Of a stretch of DNA of 64,000 nt, positions 40,097 through 50,924 are shown one piece after another. The stretch covers positions 1 through 64,000 of the forward strand of contig NZ_VIRL01000019.1 in assembly GCF_006874465.1 (NCBI RefSeq). The letters are read 5' to 3'. Below the pieces are notes generated by a model. It ran no database searches. It was not told where the DNA came from and saw only the letters and a list, made by a program, of their open reading frames with translations. Every line of letters starts with the position of its first letter. Position 1 is the first letter of the stretch. Source of the DNA: Microbispora bryophytorum. GTDB lineage: Bacteria; Actinomycetota; Actinomycetes; Streptosporangiales; Streptosporangiaceae. Position numbers and translations under genes: made by a program.

Positions 40097-42730
40097 ATGC
40101 CTTTCTCCTCCCCGCCTCACCCCGCACCCGGACGACCGCGCAGGCGGCGCAGCCGATCCGGCCTGGTCGCCGCCGGGCTCGTCGCACTGTCGACCTTCGC
40201 GGCCGTGACCGGCGTCGTTCCCGCCACCTACAGCGCCGCGGCGGCGGCCTGCGGCACGACCAACGTCGCGCAGGGCAGGCCGTCGTCGGCCTCCTCGGCC
40301 GAGAACGGCGCGTCGCCGGCGTCGGCCGCGTTCGACGGCAACACCGGCACCCGGTGGTCGAGCGCGTTCAGTGACCCGCAGTGGATCCAGGTGGATCTGG
40401 GCAGCTCCCAGCAGATCTGCAAGGTGGTCCTGAGCTGGGAGACCGCCCGCGCGCAGACGTTCAAGATCCAGGTGTCGCCGGACGGTTCGTCGTGGTCGGA
40501 CGCGACCGCCACGGTGAACGGCGTGAGCGGGACGCAGTCGCTCGACGTGTCGGCCACCGGCCGGTACGTCCGGATGTACGGCCTGACCCGCGCCACGGCG
40601 TACGGCTACTCACTGTGGGAGTTCGCCGTCAACGTCGCCTCCGGCGGCGGGACCACCTGTGGCACCGCGAACGTCGCGCAGGGCAGGCCGTCGTCGGCCT
40701 CCTCGGCCGAGAACGGCGCGTCGCCGGCGTCGGCCGCGTTCGACGGCAACACCGGCACCCGGTGGTCGAGCGCGTTCAGTGACCCGCAGTGGATCCAGGT
40801 GGATCTGGGCAGCTCCCAGCAGATCTGCAAGGTGGTCCTGAGCTGGGAGACCGCCCGCGCGCAGACGTTCAAGATGCAGGTGTCGCCGGACGGTTCGTCG
40901 TGGTCGGACGCGACCGCCACGGTGAACGGCGTGAGCGGGACGCAGTCGCTCGACGTGTCGGCGACCGGCCGGTACGTCCGGATGTACGGGCTCACCCGCG
41001 CCACGGCGTACGGCTACTCGCTGTGGGAGTTCGCCGTCAACACCACCGGAGGCGGCGACGGCGGCGGCTCGGATCTCCCGGGCGGCGGCGACCTCGGGCC
41101 CAACGTGAGGGTCTTCGACCCCTCGATGTCGAGCGCGAGCATCCAGAGCACGATCGACACCGTCTTCAACCAGCAGGAGTCGAACCAGTTCGGCAGCCAG
41201 CGGTACGCGCTGCTGTTCAAGCCGGGCACCTACAGCGGCCTCAACGCCCAGATCGGCTTCTACACCTCGATCGCCGGTCTCGGCCAGTCGCCGGACAACG
41301 TGACGATCAACGGTGACATCACCGTCGACGCCGGGTGGTTCAACGGCAACGCCACCCAGAACTTCTGGCGGTCGGCGGAGAACCTGGCCGTCGTCCCCGT
41401 CAACGGCACCGACAGGTGGGCGGTGGCCCAGGCCGCGCCGTTCCGGCGGATCCACGTCCGCGGCGGGCTGAACCTCGCGCCCAACGGGTACGGCTGGGCC
41501 AGCGGCGGCTACATCGCCGACAGCAAGATCGACGGCACGGTCGGCCCGTACTCCCAGCAGCAGTGGTTCACCCGCGACAGCACCATCGGCGGCTGGACCA
41601 ACGCCGTGTGGAACATGGTGTTCTCCGGCGTCGTCGGCGCCCCGGCGCAGAGCTTCCCGAACCCGCCGTACACGACGCTCGCGACCAGCCCGGTCACCCG
41701 GGAGAAGCCGTACCTGTACGTGGACTCGGGCGGCGCCTACCGCGTCTTCGTCCCCTCGCTGCGGACCAACTCCAGCGGCGTGAGCTGGGCGAACGGCGCG
41801 ACCCCCGGCACGTCGATCCCGCTGACGCAGTTCTACGTCGCCAAGCCGTCCGACAGCGCCGCCACGCTCAACCAGGCGCTGAGCCAGGGACTCAACCTGC
41901 TGTTCACGCCCGGCATCTATCACCTCAACCAGACGCTCAACGTGACCCGGGCGGACACGGTGGTCCTCGGGCTCGGCTACGCCACGCTGATCCCGGACAA
42001 CGGGGTCGTCGCGATGAACGTCGCGGACGTCGACGGCGTGAAGATCGCCGGTCTGCTGCTCGACGCCGGCACGGTCAACTCGCCGGTGCTGCTGCGGGTC
42101 GGCCCGGACGGCGCCTCGGCGAGCCACGCCGGCAACCCCATCTCGATCCAGGACGTGTTCTTCCGGATCGGCGGCGCGGGGCCCGGCTCGGCCACGACCA
42201 GCCTGGTGGTGAACAGCGACAACACGATCATCGACCACATCTGGGCGTGGCGGGCCGACCACGGCGCGGGGGTGGGCTGGAACTCCAACCCTGCCGACAC
42301 CGGCCTGATCGTCAACGGCGACAACGTCACGGCGTACGGCCTGTTCGTCGAGCACTACAGGAAGTACGAGGTGATCTGGAACGGCCAGGGCGGCAAGACG
42401 ATCTTCTTCCAGAACGAGCTGCCCTACGACCCGCCCAACCAGGCGTCCTGGATGAACGGCTCGACCCGGGGCTACGCCGCCTACAAGGTGGCCGACAGCG
42501 TGACCAGCCACGAGGCCTGGGGCATGGGCAGCTACTGCAACTTCAGCACCGACCCCTCGATCGTCGCCGAGCGCGGCTTCGAGGCCCCCAACAGGTCGGG
42601 CGTGAAGTTCCACGACCTGCTCACGGTGTCGCTGGGCGGCGTCGGCACGATCGCCCATGTCATCAACGACACGGGCGGCGCGGCCCAGGGCACGGCCACC
42701 GTGCCCGTCAACGTGGTCAGCTACCCCTGA
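40097..42730 (+). CDS. Secreted protein with two F5/8-type (discoidin) domains and a beta-helix region
   Basis: 877 residues. A signal peptide (RRRRSRSGLVAAGLVALSTF, cleavage after the Ala run near residue 50) is followed by two almost identical discoidin/CBM32-like domains (about 52-180 and 188-317), each with ARQ-like start NVAQGRPSSASSAENG and WIQVDLGSSQQICKVVL. A GGGD-rich linker leads to a 540-residue region whose repeated short strands (LFKPGTYS, LLFTPGIYHLNQTLNV, VDGVKIAGLLLDAG) look like a right-handed parallel beta-helix, as in GH55/pectate-lyase-like enzymes. Carbohydrate binding or degradation is likely; the substrate is unknown. ATG at 40097 has AAGGAG upstream. Confidence 0.85.
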   Translation: MPFSSPPHPAPGRPRRRRSRSGLVAAGLVALSTFAAVTGVVPATYSAAAAACGTTNVAQGRPSSASSAENGASPASAAFDGNTGTRWSSAFSDPQWIQVDLGSSQQICKVVLSWETARAQTFKIQVSPDGSSWSDATATVNGVSGTQSLDVSATGRYVRMYGLTRATAYGYSLWEFAVNVASGGGTTCGTANVAQGRPSSASSAENGASPASAAFDGNTGTRWSSAFSDPQWIQVDLGSSQQICKVVLSWETARAQTFKMQVSPDGSSWSDATATVNGVSGTQSLDVSATGRYVRMYGLTRATAYGYSLWEFAVNTTGGGDGGGSDLPGGGDLGPNVRVFDPSMSSASIQSTIDTVFNQQESNQFGSQRYALLFKPGTYSGLNAQIGFYTSIAGLGQSPDNVTINGDITVDAGWFNGNATQNFWRSAENLAVVPVNGTDRWAVAQAAPFRRIHVRGGLNLAPNGYGWASGGYIADSKIDGTVGPYSQQQWFTRDSTIGGWTNAVWNMVFSGVVGAPAQSFPNPPYTTLATSPVTREKPYLYVDSGGAYRVFVPSLRTNSSGVSWANGATPGTSIPLTQFYVAKPSDSAATLNQALSQGLNLLFTPGIYHLNQTLNVTRADTVVLGLGYATLIPDNGVVAMNVADVDGVKIAGLLLDAGTVNSPVLLRVGPDGASASHAGNPISIQDVFFRIGGAGPGSATTSLVVNSDNTIIDHIWAWRADHGAGVGWNSNPADTGLIVNGDNVTAYGLFVEHYRKYEVIWNGQGGKTIFFQNELPYDPPNQASWMNGSTRGYAAYKVADSVTSHEAWGMGSYCNFSTDPSIVAERGFEAPNRSGVKFHDLLTVSLGGVGTIAHVINDTGGAAQGTATVPVNVVSYP
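40262..41042 (+). repeat. Two tandem near-identical copies of the discoidin domain DNA (408-bp period)
   Basis: Bases 40262-40634 recur at 40670-41042 with only a handful of changes, for example AAGATCCAG/AAGATGCAG giving Ile to Met. Third positions are also conserved, so the duplication is recent or kept identical by gene conversion. Confidence 0.95.
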
Positions 42731-42754
42731 CGGTCAACGCCCTCTGAAAGGCGG

Positions 42755-42787
42755 GCGCGGCGGGAGGCCCATCGCCTCCCGCCGCGC
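42755..42787. terminator. Bidirectional terminator between the discoidin gene and the ATP-grasp gene
   Basis: Perfect 14-bp stem GCGCGGCGGGAGGC / GCCTCCCGCCGCGC with a CCATC loop, between two convergent stops. No T-run. It marks a likely left edge of the candidate cluster. Confidence 0.85.
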
Positions 42788-42809
42788 CTCGCACGTCCAC
42801 AGACATTCC

Positions 42810-44153
42810 CTACATCCGGGCGCCGGCGGGCTGGAGCGTGTGGATCCGCACGGCGTGCCGTACGCGCATTTCGAGTTCGTCCAGCTCGGCCGGGGTGGGC
42901 GCGTCGATGAGGAACGTCACGGCGCGGTCGTCCGAGCTGTACAGCGGCCCGAGCTGGGCGCCGCGGTCCTTGAGCACGAGCACGGCGCGCAGCGTGGGCG
43001 GGTCGTCCGAAGCGGCGGGCGCGACCTCGGGCCACAGGCCGCCCTCGCCCACCCAGACCGGTGAGATCCCCGGCCAGTCCACCGTCACGTCGCCGAGCCG
43101 CCCGGGCTCGTGCTCCAGGTAGACCTGCCGGGCGTACCGGCGCGGCGCGGGGTAGGCCGCCGGCTCCCCGAGGGCGATGCGGATGAGCTCCGGTTCCATC
43201 GGAGCGCCGGTCGCGAGCGAGTAGAGGATCGACAGGCCGTCGCCGGGGGTGCGCGCGGCCACCTCCATCAGGTAGGCCCGGCCCGTGTCGTCCACGCGCC
43301 ACTCGGCGTGGGCGATGCCGCATCCGAAGGCCAGCCGTTCGAGCATGCGCCGGTTGGCGTCGAGGATGATCTCGTTCACGCCGTCGAGCTCGTTCGGGAC
43401 CGAGTGGGACAGCTCGACGAAGGTGCGGGCGCCCGACTCGGTCGTCTCCTTGCGGGTGACCGAGGCGAACACGATCCGGCCGTCCTGCACCAGGCTCTCC
43501 ACGGAGAACTCCTGGCCCGCCACCTTCTCCTCCACCAGCACCGTCTCGTGCGGCAGGTAGGCGTCGAGCTGGGCGCGCAGCTCGGCCGGATCGCGCACGG
43601 TCTCCACGCCCGAGCTGGAGTGCCGGCTCGCGGGCTTGACCACGGCGGGGAACGACACATCGGCGGCGGTGAACGTCGCCCGCGCGCCCGGGGGGACGAC
43701 CACCGAGGCGGGGCTGAACTCCGGCAGATACCACCGCTGGAGGTATTTGCTGCGGCAGGCGCGGGTGGCCCGCAGGCCGGGGGAGGGAAGCCCCAGGGCG
43801 TCCGCGAGCAGGCCGGTCGGCTCGACCAGCGTCTCGCCGACCGCGTAGACGCCGGCGATGTCGTAGCGGTCCCGCCACGCCCGTACGCCGGAGATCACGC
43901 CGGCGGTGAACGAGTTGTCCGTGTTGACGTCGCCGTCGGTGAAGGCGATCTCCTCGATGACCGAGGCGGGGTGCGCGGGGTCGCGCATCTGGGCCAGGGC
44001 CTGCTCCCGCCAGGAGGCCGGTGTGACCACGAGGATCCGCAGCCCCCGGCGGGACAGTTCGCGCAGATAGAGAGGGGCCCGGCAGATCACCAGGAATGAT
44101 CCGGTAAGTACGAATGCTCGAGGTTTCACTTTCGCCACCGCCGTTTCTCGCAC
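42810..44153 (-). CDS. ATP-grasp ligase (carnosine-synthase/L-amino-acid-ligase type)
   Basis: 447 residues. A Rossmann-like N-terminus (AFVLTGSFLVICRAPLYLREL) precedes the ATP-grasp core: SFPAVVKPASRHSSSGVETV is the ATP-binding lysine/loop, VLVEEKVAGQEFSVESLV the adenine-binding hinge, and HAEWRVDDTGRAYLMEVAARTPGDG the Mg-binding Glu/Asn-type region. Family members join amino acids or peptides through acyl phosphates. It is divergent from the papB operon and shares its 278-bp upstream region. GTG at 44153 is the first start; in-frame GTGs at 44138 and 44129 are possible. Substrate unknown. Confidence 0.85.
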   Translation of the reverse strand: MRETAVAKVKPRAFVLTGSFLVICRAPLYLRELSRRGLRILVVTPASWREQALAQMRDPAHPASVIEEIAFTDGDVNTDNSFTAGVISGVRAWRDRYDIAGVYAVGETLVEPTGLLADALGLPSPGLRATRACRSKYLQRWYLPEFSPASVVVPPGARATFTAADVSFPAVVKPASRHSSSGVETVRDPAELRAQLDAYLPHETVLVEEKVAGQEFSVESLVQDGRIVFASVTRKETTESGARTFVELSHSVPNELDGVNEIILDANRRMLERLAFGCGIAHAEWRVDDTGRAYLMEVAARTPGDGLSILYSLATGAPMEPELIRIALGEPAAYPAPRRYARQVYLEHEPGRLGDVTVDWPGISPVWVGEGGLWPEVAPAASDDPPTLRAVLVLKDRGAQLGPLYSSDDRAVTFLIDAPTPAELDELEMRVRHAVRIHTLQPAGARM

Positions 44154-44202
44154 GTGCTCACAGGCACTTCGCGAACGGAGATTAGTTCCACCATTTTCGG
44201 AC

Positions 44203-44258
44203 GGTCAACCAAATTTCCCGATCATTCGGGATCCATCGTTTCCCGATAGGGGTCAACC
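44203..44258. promoter_or_regulatory. Repeat-rich control region between the divergent ATP-grasp gene and the papB operon
   Basis: GGTCAACC occurs at 44203-44210 and 44251-44258; TTTCCCGAT at 44214-44222 and 44239-44247. CCCGA-TCAT-TCGGG (44217-44230) is an inverted repeat. The cluster of elements is in an AT-richer stretch 170-230 bp before papB and looks like a regulator-binding site. The remaining 170 bp show no further structure except GGAGGG before papB. Confidence 0.55.
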
Positions 44259-44431
44259 GGGGTCGCGGGCCGTCTTTGCCCGCGTGGCCTCGCGGCCCGC
44301 CGAGAAGTCCGAGGTTGTCCCGGACTGTCCGGCTGCGCTGTGGGGGTGTTAGGGGTTGTGAGAAATGTGCGTCAGATCGAATCCTGAATTAGCCGGAACA
44401 CCGGCGCACCATCGATTGGAGGGCTGTTCAC

Positions 44432-46871
<2,440 letters not shown>

Positions 46872-46873
46872 CG

Positions 46874-47890
46874 ATGACCCGCAGGGACCACACGGCGGAC
46901 CACACGGCGGACCACACGGCGGACCACGCGGCGGACCTGCTGCGGCGCTGCGTCGTCGTCGGCGGCGCCGGCGCCGTGGGCGGCCTGTTCGCCGAGCACC
47001 TGCTGCGGTCCGGCGCCGAGGTGCTCGTCGTCGACCCCGGCGCCGGGGAGGCACTGCCCGGGGAGGCACTGCCCGGCGAGGCGAGGTTCCTGCGCGGCGA
47101 CATCACGGACATGGGACCCGATCTCCGCGAGGAGATCGGGCGGGCCGACCTCGTCCTGCTCGCGGTGCCCGAGCAGGTGGCGCTGGCGGCGGTGAAGCAG
47201 GTGGCCGCGGCGATGCGGCCGGGCGCGCTGCTCGCCGACACGCTCTCGGTCAAGGGCCCGGTCGCCGGCGAGATCCTGGCGCACGCCGGGGACGTCGAGG
47301 CGGCCGGTCTCAACCCGATGTTCGCCCCGTCGCTCGGCTTCGCGGGGCGGCCGGTCGCCGCCGTCGTGCTCCACGACGGTCCCCGCGCGACGGCGCTGCT
47401 GCGGCTGGTCGAAAGCTGGGGCGGCCGCGCCGTACGGCTCGGCGCGCACGAGCACGACCGGCTGGCCGCGGCGACCCAGGCGCTCACCCACGCGGCGGTG
47501 CTGTCGTTCGGGCTCGCGCTGGCCCGCCTCGGCGTCGGCGTCGCCGAGCTGGCCGCGGTCGCTCCGCCGCCGCACGCCACGATGCTCGCACTGCTGGCCC
47601 GGATCGCCTCGGGCACCCCGGAGGTCTACTGGGACGTCCAGTCGGCCAACCCGCAGGCCGCCGCCGCCCGCGAGGCCCTCGCGGACGGCCTGCGCACACT
47701 CGCCGGCCTCCTCGACGGCCGGGCGGACGGGGAGGCGGAGTTCGCGGCGGCCCTGGGCGGGCTGCGCGACCTCCTCGGCCCCGGCCTCGACTTCTACCGC
47801 GACACCTGCGCCGAGATGTTCGGCGCGCTTCCCCCGTACGAGCTCAGCCCCACCACGAGCACGTCATCTCCTGTCACGACTGAAAGGTGA
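46874..47890 (+). CDS. papC: 4-amino-4-deoxyprephenate dehydrogenase (PapC; prephenate dehydrogenase family)
   Basis: 338 residues. After a repeat-bearing N-terminus ([17 protein letters not shown], encoded by 12-bp units) comes the NAD-binding motif [18 protein letters not shown], then [33 protein letters not shown] (family loop) and [17 protein letters not shown]. TyrA-like oxidative decarboxylation of the amino-prephenate gives 4-aminophenylpyruvate. It starts 2 bp after papA. A second in-frame repeat, [12 protein letters not shown], lies near residue 60. No 4-aminophenylalanine aminotransferase is in the window; host enzymes could supply that step. Confidence 0.9.
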   Translation: MTRRDHTADHTADHTADHAADLLRRCVVVGGAGAVGGLFAEHLLRSGAEVLVVDPGAGEALPGEALPGEARFLRGDITDMGPDLREEIGRADLVLLAVPEQVALAAVKQVAAAMRPGALLADTLSVKGPVAGEILAHAGDVEAAGLNPMFAPSLGFAGRPVAAVVLHDGPRATALLRLVESWGGRAVRLGAHEHDRLAAATQALTHAAVLSFGLALARLGVGVAELAAVAPPPHATMLALLARIASGTPEVYWDVQSANPQAAAAREALADGLRTLAGLLDGRADGEAEFAAALGGLRDLLGPGLDFYRDTCAEMFGALPPYELSPTTSTSSPVTTER

Positions 47891-47895
47891 GATCG

Positions 47896-49581
47896 ATGAC
47901 CATCTCCCACGAGACCGTCCTCACGCCGGAGCAGCGCGCCAGGTTCGCCGCGGACCCGGACCTCGGCGGCGGCAACCTGCTGACGAAGGCCATCGAGGCC
48001 AACCCGCACCCGGAGCTGCCGTTCATCCACCTGGGCCGGCCGCTCACCAACACCAAGGGTGAGCAGCAGACCGAGTTCAGCCTGCTGGACCTCGACGAGC
48101 TGGCCCAGAGCTGGTCGGTGTGGTACCTGCGCCAGGGCGTGCGGCCCCGCGACCGCGTGGCCATCTACCTGGAGGACTCCTTCGCCTACTCCCTGCACTT
48201 CTACGCGCTGTCCCAGATCGGCGCGGTGGCGGTGCTGGTCAACAGCAAGGCGTCGCGGTACATCGCCACCGAGCTGTGCCGCCAGACCAACCCGGTCGGC
48301 ATGTACACCGACCTCGCCCACCTGGAGATCCTCGGCGAGGAGTTCCACCTGCTGCCCGGCCTGAGATGGACGCAGGTGGCCGAGGAGCTGCCCGCGCCTC
48401 CGCCCGCCGTGCTGCCGCAGGAGGCCCGCTTCCGCCACGTCGGCGAGGACCCGGTCTCGATCCTGCACTCCTCCGGCACCACCGGGCGGCCCAAGCCGGT
48501 CATCCAGACCCACCACTCGTGCGTGGCCGGGCCGCGCTTCCGCCTCGTGGACCACCACGAGCAGCCGGGCGCCGTGATGATGACCGCGCTGCCCCAGTCG
48601 CACCTCGGCTGCATCGCCTACACGACGTACGCCATGCTGGGCGGCACGCCCATCGTGCCCTGGTTCGACACCAGCGGCCCCGAGCTGGCCAAGGCCGTCG
48701 AGCAGTACCGCCCGACGACCGTCATGGCCTTCGGCCACGCGTACGCCGAGCTGGCGGGCGCGGACCTGCCGGCCGGGGCGATCGACTCCGTCAACGTCTG
48801 GATCTCCATCGGCGACGCGGTCCACGAGAAGCACATCAAGGGAATCCTGGCCAAGCGTGACCCCTCGATGCCGCCGGCCGCGTTCTTCGACCGCCTCGGC
48901 ACCACCGAGCTGGGCTGGGGCGTGCTGCTGAAGGTCCGCACGCTGGCCGACGAGCGCAACGACCGGTGCGTGGGCAAGCCGGTCGGCGTCGCCGAGGTCG
49001 CCGTGCTGCGCAGGGACGGCACGATCGCCGACGTCAACGAGGTCGGGCTGCTCGGCGCGAAGGGCCCGGCGATCACCGCCGGATACTGGAGCGACTCCGA
49101 CACCACCTACCGCAGCAAGCTGTCGGGCTACTGGCTGACCGGCGACATGGCCTACCGCGACGAGGCGGGCAACTACTTCCAGGTCGACCGGGCGGTGGAC
49201 GCCATCGAGACCCCGACCGGCACCGGCTACTCGGTCTTCATGGAGGAGCTGCTGCTCAACGACCTGCCCGAGGTCCTCGACTGCGCCGTGGTGGCGGGCA
49301 TCCACCGCGGTCGCACGGTCCCGGTGGCGGTCGTGACGTCCAGCGCGCTCAGGCCGGACGCGCAGAAGCTGCTCAACGAGGCGAACGAGAAGCTGAAGGC
49401 GGCCGGTCACCCCGAACTGACCATGCTGGAGGTCGCGCGCAGCGACGAGGACTTCCCGGTCGGCGTCACCGGCAAGGTCCTCAAGCGCCGGCTGCGGGAG
49501 AAGTACAGCTCGCTGTCCACCTACATCCGCGAGAACGGCGGCAAGTCGCTCGGCACGATCCTCACGGACGTCTTCGTCTGA
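47896..49581 (+). CDS. Stand-alone adenylate-forming (ANL) ligase, possible acyl-activating enzyme or diazotase
   Basis: 561 residues. P-loop ILHSSGTTGRPKP (189-201), A5-like FFDRLGTTELG, A7/A8-like LTGDMAYRDEAGNYFQVDR, and the C-terminal catalytic Lys527 in VTGKVLKRRL. The hinge region DRAVDAIETPTGTGYS departs from the usual GRxxDxIxxxG. No carrier protein or NRPS is present, so it makes a CoA ester, a free adenylate or an amide directly. CreM and AvaA6, which diazotise aromatic amines with nitrite and ATP, belong to this superfamily, and the neighbours make arylamine and nitrite. It starts 5 bp after papC. The substrate is not readable from sequence. Confidence 0.85.
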   Translation: MTISHETVLTPEQRARFAADPDLGGGNLLTKAIEANPHPELPFIHLGRPLTNTKGEQQTEFSLLDLDELAQSWSVWYLRQGVRPRDRVAIYLEDSFAYSLHFYALSQIGAVAVLVNSKASRYIATELCRQTNPVGMYTDLAHLEILGEEFHLLPGLRWTQVAEELPAPPPAVLPQEARFRHVGEDPVSILHSSGTTGRPKPVIQTHHSCVAGPRFRLVDHHEQPGAVMMTALPQSHLGCIAYTTYAMLGGTPIVPWFDTSGPELAKAVEQYRPTTVMAFGHAYAELAGADLPAGAIDSVNVWISIGDAVHEKHIKGILAKRDPSMPPAAFFDRLGTTELGWGVLLKVRTLADERNDRCVGKPVGVAEVAVLRRDGTIADVNEVGLLGAKGPAITAGYWSDSDTTYRSKLSGYWLTGDMAYRDEAGNYFQVDRAVDAIETPTGTGYSVFMEELLLNDLPEVLDCAVVAGIHRGRTVPVAVVTSSALRPDAQKLLNEANEKLKAAGHPELTMLEVARSDEDFPVGVTGKVLKRRLREKYSSLSTYIRENGGKSLGTILTDVFV

Positions 49582-49642
49582 TCCCGCCCGGCCGACGCCC
49601 CCGATTCCCGCGACACGCACGCGGATCGAAGGCGATTCGCAC

Positions 49643-49662
49643 GCGGATCAACGGTGATCCGC
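49643..49662. promoter_or_regulatory. Perfect small hairpin in the ligase-DAHP synthase gap
   Basis: GCGGATCA-ACGG-TGATCCGC, an 8-bp stem with 4-nt loop. GCACGCGGATC occurs also 20 bp upstream, so the element is partly duplicated. It could be an operator for the downstream genes. Confidence 0.5.
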
Positions 49663-49671
49663 ACCCGATCC

Positions 49672-49721
49672 GCGCCGCCGGGCCGGGCCGGAGGTCCCCC
49701 CAAGACCCGGCCCGGCGGCGC
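49672..49721 (+). terminator. Very strong hairpin between the ligase and DAHP synthase genes
   Basis: GCGCCGCCGGGCCGGG (49672-49687) and its exact complement (49706-49721) form a 16-bp perfect GC stem with an 18-nt loop. No T-run follows, so it may be a terminator of the pap transcript or an attenuator for the DAHP synthase/nitrate genes. Confidence 0.65.
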
Positions 49722-49798
49722 ACACCCCGACCCCGGCCCCGACACCGCCGCCGCCCCGACACCACGAAGACCCGACCACACGGATGTGGAGAATTCCC

Positions 49799-50881
49799 AT
49801 GACTGACGCCGAGCTGTTGCTGGTTTTCGACTCGACGATCGATCCGTCCGGCATCGACGGGTGGGCCCAGCACTTCGACTCCACCGGCACCACGGCCAGG
49901 ACGTACCGGCTGGGCGGGGCGGACGTGATGGTGGCGCAGGGGCCCGGCACCCTGCTGCCCCTCCCCGCCGACCTGCCCCGGCCCCGGCAGACGGCACAGG
50001 CGAGCGGCGGCTTCCGGCTCGGCCGGCGCGAGCTGTTCCCCTCGGGCACGGCCGTGTCCATCGGCTCCGCCGTGATCGGGGACGGGGACATCGCCGTCTT
50101 CGCCGGACCCTGCGCGGTCGAGAACCCCGGGCAGATGATGTCCACGGCCAGGGCCGTCGCCCGGCACGGCTCGGTCGGCCTGCGCGGCGGCGCGTTCAAG
50201 CCGCGCACCACGCCCTACTCCTTCCAGGGCCTCAAGTGGGCGGGCCTGGACCTGCTGGCGCAGGCCAGGGAGGAGACCGGCCTGCCGATCCTCACCGAGG
50301 TGGTCGACCCCCGGCACGTCGACCGGATGGCCGAGGTCATCGACGGCTTCCAGATCGGCACCCGCAACATGCAGAACTTCGAGCTGCTGACCGAGGTGGG
50401 CCGCAGCGGCATGCCGGCCGTGCTGAAGCGCGGCTTCGGCTGCACGGTCGACGAGCTGCTCACCGCGGCCGAGTACCTCCTCGCCGAGGGCAACGACCAG
50501 GTCGTGCTGTGCGAGCGGGGGATCAGGACGTTCGAGGGGGCCACCCGCTTCACGCTCGACCTGTCGGCGGTGGCGCTGCTCAAGCGGCGCACCCACCTGC
50601 CGGTGATGGTCGACCCCAGCCACTCTCTCGGCATCCCCGAGCTCATCGAGCCGCTCACGCTGGCCGCCGTGGCCGCGGGCGCGGACGCCCTGCTGATCGA
50701 CGTGCACGTCCAGCCCGAGCAGGCGCTGTGCGACGGCAAGCAGGCGCTGCTCCCCGAGGACTTCGCCCGGCTGATGAGCCGGCTGGAGATGCTCGCGCTC
50801 GGCGTCGGCCGCCGGATGGCCCCGGCCCCGGCCGCCGACTACTCAGAGATCCACGACGCCCTCACTCCCGACGTCGTCTAG
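49799..50881 (+). CDS. 3-deoxy-7-phosphoheptulonate (DAHP) synthase, type I beta
   Basis: 360 residues. An N-terminal 75-residue ferredoxin-like extension is followed by the barrel: FAGPCAVENPGQM, RGGAFKPRTTPYSFQG, VLKRGFGCT, VDPSHSLG and the metal site LIDVHVQPEQALCDGKQA. It condenses PEP and erythrose-4-phosphate, the first step to chorismate. A copy inside the cluster would raise chorismate supply for PapA, and in such clusters the enzyme is usually less feedback-sensitive. ATG at 49799 with GGAG about 9 bp upstream. 43 bp before the nitrate reductase gene. Confidence 0.93.
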   Translation: MTDAELLLVFDSTIDPSGIDGWAQHFDSTGTTARTYRLGGADVMVAQGPGTLLPLPADLPRPRQTAQASGGFRLGRRELFPSGTAVSIGSAVIGDGDIAVFAGPCAVENPGQMMSTARAVARHGSVGLRGGAFKPRTTPYSFQGLKWAGLDLLAQAREETGLPILTEVVDPRHVDRMAEVIDGFQIGTRNMQNFELLTEVGRSGMPAVLKRGFGCTVDELLTAAEYLLAEGNDQVVLCERGIRTFEGATRFTLDLSAVALLKRRTHLPVMVDPSHSLGIPELIEPLTLAAVAAGADALLIDVHVQPEQALCDGKQALLPEDFARLMSRLEMLALGVGRRMAPAPAADYSEIHDALTPDVV

Positions 50882-50924
50882 ACCGGCCCGGCTGCGTACG
50901 AGTGCCGGTCGAGGAGGTGGAGCG

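Noticed and set aside
40610-42658. Minus-strand open frame opposite the discoidin protein
   Set aside because: No RBS, no family motifs; mirrors the high-GC third positions of the plus-strand gene.
37868-42730. Inclusion of the toxin-antitoxin, ROK and discoidin genes in the biosynthetic cluster
   Set aside because: They show no biosynthetic link, and a strong bidirectional terminator at 42755-42787 separates them from the ATP-grasp gene.
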